A stretch of 64,000 bases of DNA from the NCBI RefSeq assembly GCF_037975245.1, contig NC_092563.1, positions 18,343,594 through 18,407,593 of the forward strand, given 5' to 3'. The position numbers and the translations under genes are program-made. A model generated the notes under the pieces. That model saw only the letters and a list, made by a program, of their open reading frames with translations. It ran no database searches and was not told the DNA's origin. The stretch's first letter is position 1; each line of letters starts with the position of its first letter. This document shows, in pieces, positions 58,101-62,268 of the stretch. Origin of the DNA: Apostichopus japonicus. Taxonomy: Eukaryota > Echinodermata > Holothuroidea > Aspidochirotida > Stichopodidae.

Positions 58101-61100
58101 AAATTTCACGACACAAATTTCTAACCACGCATTGACTAATAAGCTTGTAAGGCAACAACATCCAAGTATTCTGGTGCAGTAATTTTCCTCTTGCAGGAAG
58201 CTATGTATTGTACGTGCAACTCTTCAACGGTAACAGCCAGATCATATGAAATAACTATGGTGTACGCATGGCCTTACAGACAGAAACCAAAAGTATAATA
58301 TACAGTACTGTAGTTGCCCAGTGGATCAATTCTGATATGTATTATTAACTCTTTTAATCTATCTCCTTACTATTACTCTTTACCGAAGCAATTAACCTAC
58401 TTTATTTTTATATGACATTCATCATGTATGAAACCTCCTGTCCTAGAAAACAGCTCTCTCTGGGGAACAGTGATTGACCCTTGTGACCAGAAATCACACT
58501 TTAAATAGTCTTAAAGCAAAAAAAAGCTGTCATTTCAATTAGAATCTGTAGAAGTACTATAATGCAGTATGGTAAGAGCATAAAACAATTAAATCTTTTC
58601 ACAAAAAAAAAGGGGAACAACATTAATTAAATTTGAAAATGGCTGGGGCTTAAGAGTCAGGTGATTAATACCTCCTATTATGGACTTAAATATTAATAGA
58701 TTTGAGGCTGTCAAAGAATTAATATTTGTTTGATTTGATGCTGACAAGGACTTAATACTTAGTGATTCTCACCTCACAAGGACTTGATATTAAGGAGGTT
58801 TAATATTTCTTGCATTTGAAGTTGACAAACTTGTACTAAATATCTGGTGATTCTAACTTTGTAAGGACTTGAAATTAAGGAGATTTCCACTTGACAAAGA
58901 CTTGACAGTTGATGATGAATTTATTTTACATGGACTTAATACTTAGTGTTTTGTACCTCATATCAAGGACTTAATATCAGGGGATTTCCACCAGACAAAG
59001 ACTTGATAGTTGATGATTTGAAACCAACAAGGACTTACTACTTAGTGATTCTTACCGTCGTAAGAACTTAATGAGAGGAGCTTTCAACCTGTCAAAGACT
59101 TACAGTAATGATATAGTGATTTGAAAGTACTGTACTGATTCTGCATATTTTTGATGTGAACTTGTACTTAATAACCTAATTTTCAACCTTTTTCAACCTA
59201 ATAAAGACTTAATACTAACTGATTTGACTGAAGCTACCAGAGGAACAACTTAGGGATTCTAACCTCACAAATATTTAATACTAGATTTGAACATGACAAA
59301 GACTTAAAGGTATGCTGTATTGGCCCCAAATATGCTAGATACTCAAATATGGTCACCTTTGGTCCAAATTCTTGAACCGTTTTTAATAATAACATTTAAG
59401 GAAATTGTCCTCACTTAGACATTCAGTCATCTTGTGTGTTCTTTAAAAAATGTCTGAGAACAACTTGGAGAGTAAATTGACCTCCAGGAAAATGCTTTTT
59501 GAAAACTTCCAGCAATTATAGCATGCTATAATTTGGGGCCTGTACTGACTACCTTTAATAATTGCTGATTTCAAACTGACAATTGACTGAATATTTTTTC
59601 CCAATCCGAAAACACTATGAGACACTTTGGTGGTAGATAAAAAAGGAAGGAAATCACTAGGGTCAGTGAGGGTGTACAGTGTTAAAAGATTACCAGGGCA
59701 TACTAGACACGGTAGAATGCGGTGCTTAGGTTGTGGGGAGACAGGTAAGTGGGGAACGAAGTAAATACGACAAACTCACCGTAGTTGGTGATTTGAAACT
59801 TAGACCAGGACTTAATATTTCTTGATTTGCAACCTGATTGGGACTTGATATTTATAGATTTGAACTTCATTATTAAACTGACAAGGAAAACATGGGCAGC
59901 TACCACTGCTAGGAATGATGACATGTTCCTGAAATTGAAGATGCTTACCTGTCCAACGGTGCACTCTGTTTCTCCAAGGAAGTCATCGTCTCGGAGGTCC
60001 TTGGTGTTATTATCGATGTCATAGACACTAAACTTGACCTTCTGTACCTCCTCAAAGTGATACTCCATGATGACTCCTTTCGTGAACGTCGGGTTTTGGT
60101 TATTCTTGATTCGTTCTGTTCTGTCCACCTGATGATGGCAAAATGGATAGGAGAAATTCTTAAGCCTCATGCTAGTCCATATAGACCTAGTGTATAACCA
60201 GCAGGTTAAACTGCCACATTTGCAATTGATGCTTCATAGTACCTTTAAAGTTCTCTAAGTACTTTAGTGGACGTGTTAGCAAAATATTTTGCTGGCAGTT
60301 TTTCGAAGGTTGTGTGAAGCACCAATATTAGTACGATGACCTTTCAGAAACAAAAAGATGAAGGAAGGGTTTTGGTTATTCTTGATTCGTTCTGTTCTGT
60401 CCACCTGATCATGGCAAACGGATAGGAGAAATTCTTAAGCCTCAAGCTAGTCCATATAAACCTATAACCAGCAGGTTAAACTGCCACATTTGCAATTGAT
60501 GCTTCATAGTACCTTTAAAGTTCTCTAAGTACTTTAGTGGACGTGTTAGCAAAATATTTTGCTGGCAGTTTTTCGAAGATTGTGTGAAGCACCAATATTA
60601 GTACGATGACCTTTCAGAAACAAAAAGATGAAGGAAGGGTTTTGGTTATTCTTGATTCGTTCTGTTCTGTCCACCTGATCATAGCAAACGGATAGGAGAA
60701 ATTCTTAAGCCTCAAGCTAGTCCATATAAACCTATAACCAGCAGGTTAACCTGCCAAATTTTGCAAATTTTGCAAATTTGAAACTCCATAGTACCACCTT
60801 TAAAGAAGTTTTCTACTTTAGTGGACGTGTTAGCAAAATATTTTGCTGGCAGTTTTTCGAAGGTTGCTTGAAGCGCCAATATTAGTACGATGACCTTTCA
60901 GAAACAAAAAGATGAATAGTTTAGCCGATATACATCCTAGATGCTCATGAAAAATTTGCCTTTATATAAAATGTTCAATGTCGCCATCGACTTGGACACA
61001 ATGTACGTCGATAGAAGAGACAGACTTCATGTTCATCGAACAAACCATGAAACGGAGCATCCTAATTGGTTGAAACCCTTTGAGACAGGGTCACATGCAG

Positions 61101-62268
61101 TTGTACATTAATTTTTTAAATTCAATTCATATGTGTTATCTTCTTGAACTTCTTTTGTTTGCGTAACAACTTATTCGAAAAGTCTTTGCGTCATTTCAAA
61201 AGCTGAATTTTCTCCAGCCATGCATGAAGGCCTCTGGTTATATAAAGATGCTGGTTTCTCCTTTTCTACCATGGTCTTGCCATGAAGGATAGTGTCTTGA
61301 GGGAAATCCCATGATTACTCTCGTGAACTACCAAGGTTTCAATATCGATTACACGGTTTTAATCATCCAAAGAGAATGAAGTATTAATTGTTAAAAGAAG
61401 ACTTTTTAGAGGTGAATAACTAAACAAACAAACAGTATTATTGTTATATAGTCATTGATGTACAATTTCCAGCCAAGTGTTTGTCAACAGAGGACAAAAT
61501 CAATACCGCACATTAAAAATCACTCCATACAATATGAGTTTACAAGCAAACAGCTCATTAATATTACATAGTCATTGACGTACAATTCATAGACGATTGT
61601 GTTAAAAGCAACAGAGGATAAAATCAACACACACAGTGAGACAGCAATGTGTCTGCATTTACACATAGATTAAATTTAAAGAACAAATCTTACAGAAACC
61701 CTCAAATGCATCAGAAAGGCTTGTTGGGCAGCATTTAGACTATATATAAATTTTACAATTTAATATTTGAAAATATTGTCTGAGGAATATATATTTAGCA
61801 ACCTTCTCCCCAAACATTTAACAACGGATTGGATATTTAAAAAATAACAGCATATATGGTTCCAGTAGATACTAAATGTTCTTTAAATTTATCAACAACA
61901 TGAACTTAATAACAGTTTTTTACAGGACTTCAACCTATTTTTTTTTGGGCAGGAATGGTGGATTGAAAAATTGCAGCCTTTGATCCAGATCTAGATCAAT
62001 TTGCTTACCTCGGTCCATTTTTTAGTCATTTGATCATAAATCATAACAACAACTAGTGGATCTGATTTGGAGGCAATATCTTTGTCCATCAAGTTTTTGC
62101 ATGAGAGCCTCATCTCAACTTTGGTCAATAGCCTATTGACGCCAGGTATCCGTGGCGACGACGCCCCATCCGAGTTTCCCTGTGGTATAAATGCCATGGT
62201 GGTCCTCTGCTTTGACTTCCTTCACTATCAGGGATGGTGAAAAGGCTTTCTTCTTTTTTGGGTGGAAT
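10879..62268 (-). CDS. CPNE3: Copine (copine-3-like), whole gene model, 3'-partial
   Basis: Copines are cytosolic Ca2+-dependent phospholipid-binding proteins with two N-terminal C2 domains and a C-terminal von Willebrand A-like domain; they move to membranes when Ca2+ rises. Seven coding exons join in phase 0: 62197-62009, 60128-59949, 49520-49446, 33270-33196, 29612-29526, 24216-24127, and either 11891-11796 or 10974-10879. The joined product is 264 residues: C2A about 20-145 and C2B about 150-264. C2A loop-1 Asp are D40 and D46, with D100, D102 and D112 in loop 3. C2B has D174 and D180, then D237, D239 and D245. The segment RTERIKN plus DDDFLGE and the TVGQ-LVSAKK junction read closest to copine-3, from memory of the family. 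The usual length is about 530-560 residues, so roughly half is here; the A-like domain must lie left of position 1. Family assignment is firm, the paralogue is not. Confidence 0.93.
10975..11795 (-). other. 821-bp intron between alternative exons 7a and 7b
   Basis: This short intron separates the two 96-bp alternatives and is the natural place for the signals that keep them from being spliced together. It contains a segment (11350-11360) able to pair in the minus-strand transcript with 11420-11430 over 11 bp (one G-U), and alternatively with 11361-11367. The motif GTTGCCATG also occurs on the + strand at about 11485 and again beyond exon 7a. The acceptor side of exon 7b is pyrimidine-rich. 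These pairings are my reading of the sequence, not a demonstrated regulatory structure. Confidence 0.45.
11796..11891 (-). CDS. CPNE3: Copine exon 7a: C2B Ca2+-binding loop 3, first alternative
   Basis: A 96-bp exon (32 codons, residues 233-264) between acceptor CTCGACTCTCCAAACAG and donor CAG|GTACCC. It encodes [18 protein letters not shown], then [14 protein letters not shown]. This is the C2B segment that follows L-C-N-G-D-Y-D-x-x-x-K. The loop has the usual copine pattern D-x-D-x-D-G-x-H-D-L-I-G, with D237, D239, D241 and D245. The leading ATG is an internal codon, not a start. The donor is poor after the GT (GTACCC). A second exon of identical length, phase and fold position lies 821 bp downstream (exon 7b). 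Including both would repeat two C2 strands, so one or the other is expected. Confidence 0.92.
14900..15115 (+). repeat. tRNA-derived SINE, copy 1 (5' part degraded)
   Basis: From CCTTTCAATCATAAGGTCC onwards it matches the copy at 19975-20227 closely, through GATTAATGTATGTCGTCC, TTCATAATCATGGACGTT and AGAGACTGACTT, down to the ATACATACAT tail. The promoter B-box region reads CTGGTTCTAGTCACTCC. The A-box region is not recognisable, so this copy is 5'-truncated or diverged. Confidence 0.8.
15659..15910 (-). repeat. tRNA-Thr-like sequence within an element with inverted ends
   Basis: On the minus strand 15740-15659 reads as a degenerate tRNA: acceptor 5' strand GGATAGA against 3' strand TCTAGCC (6 of 7 pairs), D-arm TAGCTCAGTTAGTAGAGAGC, anticodon loop CTTGTAA (TGT, threonine) and B-box-like GGTTTGAAATCC. 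The anticodon and T stems are mismatched, so it is a tRNA pseudogene or SINE head, not a working tRNA. The same end sequence recurs inverted at 15888-15910, giving 252 bp bounded by an imperfect inverted repeat. Confidence 0.65.
16074..16668. repeat. Higher-order tandem repeat, 262-bp period
   Basis: Nine units share ACATGTACTCATACTCATGC and a TGTTGCATTCATACTCAC core. Unit lengths run 62, 72, 66 and 62 bp; this four-unit block repeats with an exact 262-bp period (starts 16074, 16336, 16598), two full blocks plus one more unit. The repeat lacks stops in all three + frames, producing overlapping open frames of up to 202 codons. Since 262 is not a multiple of 3, frame is not kept between blocks, so these are not genes. 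Confidence 0.95.
19975..20227 (+). repeat. tRNA-derived SINE, copy 2 (near full length)
   Basis: Starts GGAGTGTTAGCTCAGTGG, an RNA polymerase III A box in a tRNA-like context, followed by a B box GAGTTCGAGTCACTCC about 40 bp on. A non-tRNA body follows, then a simple-repeat tail of ATACATAC. It matches copy 1 at 14900-15115 in the same orientation. Confidence 0.85.
22122..22173. repeat. (TA)n microsatellite
   Basis: An almost pure TA run of about 50 bp with one interruption near its left end. Shorter TA runs occur at 13336-13362 and 52921-52948. Confidence 0.95.
24127..24216 (-). CDS. CPNE3: Copine exon 6: central C2B strands
   Basis: A 90-bp exon (30 codons, residues 203-232) between acceptor CCATCTGTAG and donor AAG|GTAAGT. 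It encodes [20 protein letters not shown], then [14 protein letters not shown]-x-L-N-P-V-W is the C2B signature and L-C-N-G-D-Y-D is near-invariant in copines. A purine-rich 231-bp tandem duplication (24259-24716) begins only about 40 bp upstream of the acceptor. The exon must splice into one of two alternative exons about 12-13 kb downstream. Confidence 0.95.
24259..24716. repeat. Purine-rich 231-bp tandem duplication next to exon 6
   Basis: Two copies, starting AGAAATTGAAGTAGAAAAGAC at 24259 and 24490, are highly similar to their ends at AAAGAG(T/C)CATCA. Each contains CAGAGATAGCAGTTTTGCAA and then a long GGGAGG/GGAGGAG stretch. On the gene's strand this is a long pyrimidine tract beginning about 40 bp upstream of the exon 6 acceptor. 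Confidence 0.85.
27689..27982. mobile_element. hAT-like miniature inverted-repeat element, copy 1
   Basis: Begins CAGGCGCGTAGCCAAGG and ends with the inverted match CTGGCTACGCGCCTG. It has the same interior as 29691-29954 but in opposite orientation, for example the segment around CCATTTCCAGCGATCTGGGA. No transposase frame. No clear target-site duplication flanks this copy, in contrast to copy 2. Confidence 0.85.
29526..29612 (-). CDS. CPNE3: Copine exon 5: C2B loop 1 and following strands
   Basis: An 87-bp exon (29 codons, residues 174-202) between acceptor TACTTTTAACAG and donor GAG|GTAAG. It encodes [15 protein letters not shown], then [14 protein letters not shown]. The first part holds the C2B Ca2+-binding loop 1, with D174 and D180 as predicted ligands and the copine motif G-K-S-D-P-F/Y-L-E-F; the second ends with W-x-x-V-H-x-T-E as in other copines. 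It lies about 80 bp downstream, in the direction of transcription, from a hAT-like miniature element (29954-29691), which reaches close to the exon's acceptor. Confidence 0.94.
29691..29954. mobile_element. hAT-like miniature inverted-repeat element, copy 2
   Basis: Begins CAGGCGCGTAGCGAGG and ends TTGCTACGCGCCTA. It is flanked by a near-perfect 8-bp target-site duplication, CTTCCAAG at 29683-29690 and ATTCCAAG at 29955-29962. The 8-bp duplication and CAGG-type ends fit the hAT superfamily. It is too short to code for a transposase and is an inverted copy of the element at 27689-27982. Confidence 0.85.
29992..30055 (-). repeat. Donor-carrying dispersed repeat (minus orientation)
   Basis: Reads on the minus strand as ...GGAGACAG|GTAAGTCAC after the family body (CACGGTAGA-like TACGGTAGAGTGAGCGTGC). 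Same family as 57840-57965 and 59655-59770 in the opposite orientation. Here the donor-like GTAAGT is in the sense of the copine transcript. Confidence 0.65.
30371..30449. repeat. 19-bp tandem repeat, four copies
   Basis: Unit AACAGATAACAATAGACAG, four tandem copies with a single substitution in the second. Confidence 0.95.
33196..33270 (-). CDS. CPNE3: Copine exon 4: start of C2B
   Basis: A 75-bp exon (25 codons, residues 149-173) between acceptor CTCTTTGCAG and donor AAG|GTGATA, a GTG-type donor weaker than those of exons 1, 2 and 5. It encodes [11 protein letters not shown], then [14 protein letters not shown]. This matches the copine block I-x-x-E-E-x-x-x-N followed by the first C2B strand and the L-D-x-K that leads into loop 1, completed by exon 5. 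A 67-bp tandem duplication (33499-33633) lies about 230 bp upstream in intron 3. Confidence 0.92.
33499..33633. repeat. 67-bp tandem duplication near exon 4
   Basis: Two copies of AAGTTTGCAATATGATTTCT followed by CCTGCTTT..TTCAGCTCAGG and CTCCACATACTGTAACCTA. A few small differences separate the copies. Confidence 0.95.
34211..34577. mobile_element. hAT-like miniature element with perfect 8-bp target duplication
   Basis: Ends CAAGGGCGTAGGAAC and TTCCTACGCCACTG are inverted repeats (12 of 14). Flanks are a perfect 8-bp duplication TCACAGAC at 34203-34210 and 34578-34585. The interior has long G and C tracts near each end, which also pair with each other, and no transposase frame. Confidence 0.92.
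34930..35065 (-). repeat. Donor-carrying dispersed repeat, diverged
   Basis: Minus strand reads toward GGGAGACAG|GTATGTATC (about 34978-34990), the same end as the family at 57.9 and 59.7 kb. The body is diverged, with AGAGGGCGCCAG at its far side. Confidence 0.5.
35378..35427. repeat. (GGGGGT)n tract, G-quadruplex capable
   Basis: Five to six tandem GGGGGT units on the + strand flanked by further G runs. The transcribed copine pre-mRNA carries the C-rich complement; the G-rich strand is the template. Confidence 0.9.
36366..36430. repeat. Short tandem duplication, 36-bp period
   Basis: AAACCAATCAGAATTA followed by (G/A)TGTTACATGCA occurs twice. Confidence 0.9.
37556..37586. repeat. 31-bp hairpin-forming palindrome
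   Basis: Arms CTGGCGGTCTGCAAT and ATTGCAAACCGCCAG pair at 14 of 15 positions around a single central base. Confidence 0.9.
38096..38494. mobile_element. hAT-like miniature element, second family, perfect 8-bp target duplication
   Basis: Ends CAGGGGGGTAGGAGC and GCTTCCTACCCTCCTG are inverted repeats. A perfect 8-bp direct repeat ACCTGGAC lies at 38088-38095 and 38495-38502. The interior has GTGCCCCC runs near both ends. The 76-codon + frame inside it (38185-38415) has no transposase similarity. Confidence 0.93.
40448..40611. repeat. 97-bp tandem duplication
   Basis: TAGT(C/G)TGATTCTTGAAACTAA followed by ...GCTTTAAA(A/G)GAGCT(A/T)AGAATATGTTCTT occurs twice with moderate divergence. Confidence 0.9.
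41900..41990 (-). repeat. Donor-carrying dispersed repeat (minus orientation)
   Basis: Minus strand reads GGTGACAG|GTAAGTTTG at about 41904-41920, preceded by a body with TACAGTGAGAGTGC. Same family as 57840-57965. Donor-like motif is in the sense of the copine transcript. Confidence 0.6.
42239..42335. repeat. Dispersed repeat, shared with 44337-44420
   Basis: TGGTTCATATTTCAAGAAAC, then TTTAACAAC and CTAAC, ending near GGCTTCCTGG. The same order appears at 44337-44420 with deletions. Confidence 0.65.
42857..42894. repeat. 12-bp G-rich tandem repeat
   Basis: Unit GGGGGAGAGGAG, three copies. Confidence 0.95.
44150..44330 (-). repeat. tRNA-derived SINE with the GTCCTTGGGCAAGGCACTT core
   Basis: On the minus strand a tRNA-like head reads GTTGTGGTCGAGTGCTTTAC (A box) and GGTTCGAGGCC (B box). 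It is followed by GTTGTGTCCTTGGGCAAGGC, the central domain known from V-type SINEs and widespread in aquatic animals. The tail beyond 44150 is not clear. Confidence 0.75.
44337..44420. repeat. Dispersed repeat, second copy of 42239-42335
   Basis: TTGGTTCATATTCAAGAAAT, TTTAACAACAACTAAC and a terminal TCTTCCTGCC match the 42.2 kb copy in order and orientation. It abuts the SINE head at 44330. Confidence 0.6.
47563..47718. repeat. Foldback built from the donor-carrying repeat
   Basis: CTTACCTGTCTCCTACAACA plus C at 47563-47583 is the exact inverse of 47698-47718. The interior has ACACTGCGCCCCCGGTGACC, similar to the family body on the minus strand. Both arms end in a perfect GACAG|GTAAG donor-like string, one on each strand. 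Confidence 0.9.
48410..48500 (-). mobile_element. LINE 3'-end fragment
   Basis: Minus strand reads TTGTAAAGCGCTCTTGAACA, a hairpin with TTCAAGAGCGC/GCGCTCTTGAA-type arms, then GCGCTATATAAATTTGG and an ATT-type microsatellite tail (AATAATAAT). This is the typical CR1/L2-like 3' end in invertebrate genomes; no reverse transcriptase frame remains. Confidence 0.65.
49446..49520 (-). CDS. CPNE3: Copine exon 3: C2A end and linker
   Basis: A 75-bp exon (25 codons, residues 124-148) between acceptor TTCGAAACAG and donor ACC|GTAAG. It encodes [11 protein letters not shown], then [14 protein letters not shown], the highly characteristic copine segment linking the two C2 domains (K-P-L-x-x-K-x-G-K-P-x-x-K-G-x-I-T). 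The preceding intron is 10.4 kb and the following one 16.2 kb, the largest visible, so this small exon stands alone among repeats. Phase 0 at both ends means skipping it would keep the frame but shorten the C2A end and the linker. Confidence 0.93.
52395..52545 (+). repeat. Donor-carrying dispersed repeat, diverged
   Basis: GGTCATTGGGGGCACAGTGC...GTTACCAG...GGAGATAGGTAAATGAGGAG TGAAGTTAATATTGTC follows the same order as the copies at 57.9 and 59.7 kb, with GATAGGTAAA in place of GACAGGTAAG. Confidence 0.75.
53345..53475 (+). repeat. Donor-carrying dispersed repeat
   Basis: GAGGGTGCACAGTGTTACGT, then TTTTACCAG, then GTGAGGAGACAGGTAAGGGA. Missing the GAAGTAAATATT end seen in other copies. Confidence 0.75.
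54130..54207 (+). mobile_element. LINE 3'-end fragment
   Basis: TTTGTAAAGCCCTTTGAGCA, then GCACTATATAAATGTTA and a TTATTATTATTA tail. This is the CR1/L2-like 3' terminal arrangement, in + orientation. No reverse transcriptase frame was found upstream. Confidence 0.7.
56117..56178. repeat. 62-bp near-perfect palindrome
   Basis: Outer arms of 22 bp (TTTACAAACAGCAATTATAA plus CT at 56117-56138, and its exact inverse at 56157-56178) enclose an inner palindrome AGTAAAATTTTACT. Only the two bases between outer and inner parts fail to pair, so 58 of 62 bases pair with essentially no loop. Confidence 0.97.
57840..57965 (+). repeat. Donor-carrying dispersed repeat, good copy
   Basis: Contains GAGGGTGCACAGTGTTAAAA, GATTACCAGGGCATACTAGA and GTGGGGAGACAGGTAAGCGG, then GGAGCGAAGTAAATATTGTC. 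It is nearly identical to 59655-59770 over most of its length. Confidence 0.9.
58640..59300. repeat. Degenerate tandem repeat, roughly 33-45 bp units
   Basis: More than a dozen irregular units of the type GACAAGGACTTAATACTTAG, then TGATT and a short pyrimidine-rich link (CTCACCTC, TTTCCACC, TTTGAACC). Clear blocks lie at 58740-59060. A further block appears at 59785-59885, beyond an inserted donor-carrying repeat and other sequence. Confidence 0.8.
59655..59770 (+). repeat. Donor-carrying dispersed repeat, good copy
   Basis: GTGAGGGTGTACAGTGTTAA, GATTACCAGGGCATACTAGA, CACGGTAGAATGCGGTGCTT and GTGGGGAGACAGGTAAGTGG, then GGAACGAAGTAAATA. It carries a segment (CACGGTAGAATGC) absent from the 57.9 kb copy but present in the 29.3 kb copy. 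Confidence 0.9.
59949..60128 (-). CDS. CPNE3: Copine exon 2: main part of C2A
   Basis: A 180-bp exon (60 codons, residues 64-123) between acceptor CATCATCAG at 60129 and donor CAG|GTAAGC. It opens [15 protein letters not shown], the post-loop-2 strand typical of copines (T-E-x-I-K-N-x-x-N-P), continues with [12 protein letters not shown], and carries Ca2+-binding loop 3, VYDID...RDDDFLGE, with D100, D102 and D112 as the expected ligands. It ends GETECTVGQ, matching the copine-3 type. The 5' 38 bp of this exon, its acceptor and adjoining intron are the first unit of a three-copy tandem repeat running to 60914, so two extra acceptor copies lie upstream at 60405 and 60675. The true exon is identified because only this copy continues into the C2 sequence and reaches a donor in frame. 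Confidence 0.95.
60091..60914. repeat. Three-copy tandem repeat including the start of copine exon 2
   Basis: Three units start at 60091, 60367 and 60637 (periods 276 and 270). Each includes, on the minus strand, the intron end, the acceptor and the first 38 bp of exon 2 (GTGGACAGAACAGAACGAAT onward), then diverges in the decoys into CTTCCTTCATC. The third unit is more diverged near 60740-60800. The units share CAGCAGGTTAA(A/C)CTGCCA and TTTTGCTGGCAGTTTTTCGA. Confidence 0.97.
60129..62008 (-). other. Intron between exon 1 and exon 2
   Basis: About 1.9 kb. The half near exon 2 is the three-copy repeat (60091-60914); the remainder holds an imperfect 120-bp duplication (61430-61640) and nothing else recognisable. 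Confidence 0.7.
61430..61640. repeat. Imperfect 120-bp tandem duplication
   Basis: ATAGTCATTGATGTACAATT ... AACAGAGGACAAAATCAATAC at 61450 onward recurs as ATAGTCATTGACGTACAATT ... AACAGAGGATAAAATCAACAC at 61570 onward. Confidence 0.85.
62009..62268 (-). CDS. CPNE3: Copine exon 1: 5'UTR end, start codon, first part of C2A
   Basis: The exon follows an acceptor TTACTCTTCAG at 62269 and ends at a GAG|GTAAGC donor; coding part is 62197-62009, 63 codons. The start at 62197 sits in a very good Kozak context (ACCACCATGG) and two in-frame stops, TGA at 62224-62222 and TAG at 62227-62225, lie just upstream, so no longer N-terminus is possible within this exon. Residues 1-20 are a Ser/Gly/Pro-rich lead that many copines lack. 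Residues about 24-63 are the first C2A strands: [11 protein letters not shown], then the Ca2+-binding loop 1 [10 protein letters not shown] with D40 and D46, ending KKWTE. Because the exon starts at a splice acceptor, at least one noncoding exon and the promoter lie further right, either in 62269-64000 or beyond the window; I could not identify them. Confidence 0.93.

Larger units (their letters stand above)
49521..59948 (-). other. Intron between exon 2 and exon 3
   Basis: About 10.4 kb. Holds four + strand members of the donor-carrying repeat (52.4, 53.4, 57.9, 59.7 kb), a LINE 3' end (54130-54207), a 62-bp palindrome (56117-56178) and a degenerate tandem repeat (58640-59300 and 59785-59885). 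No coding sequence other than exons 2 and 3 at its edges was recognised. Confidence 0.6.

Noticed and set aside
59703-60170. 155-codon minus-strand open frame read as a single coding unit
   Set aside because: Only 59949-60128 is exon 2; the parts on either side are intron, shown by the GTAAGC donor, the CAG acceptor and loss of C2 similarity.
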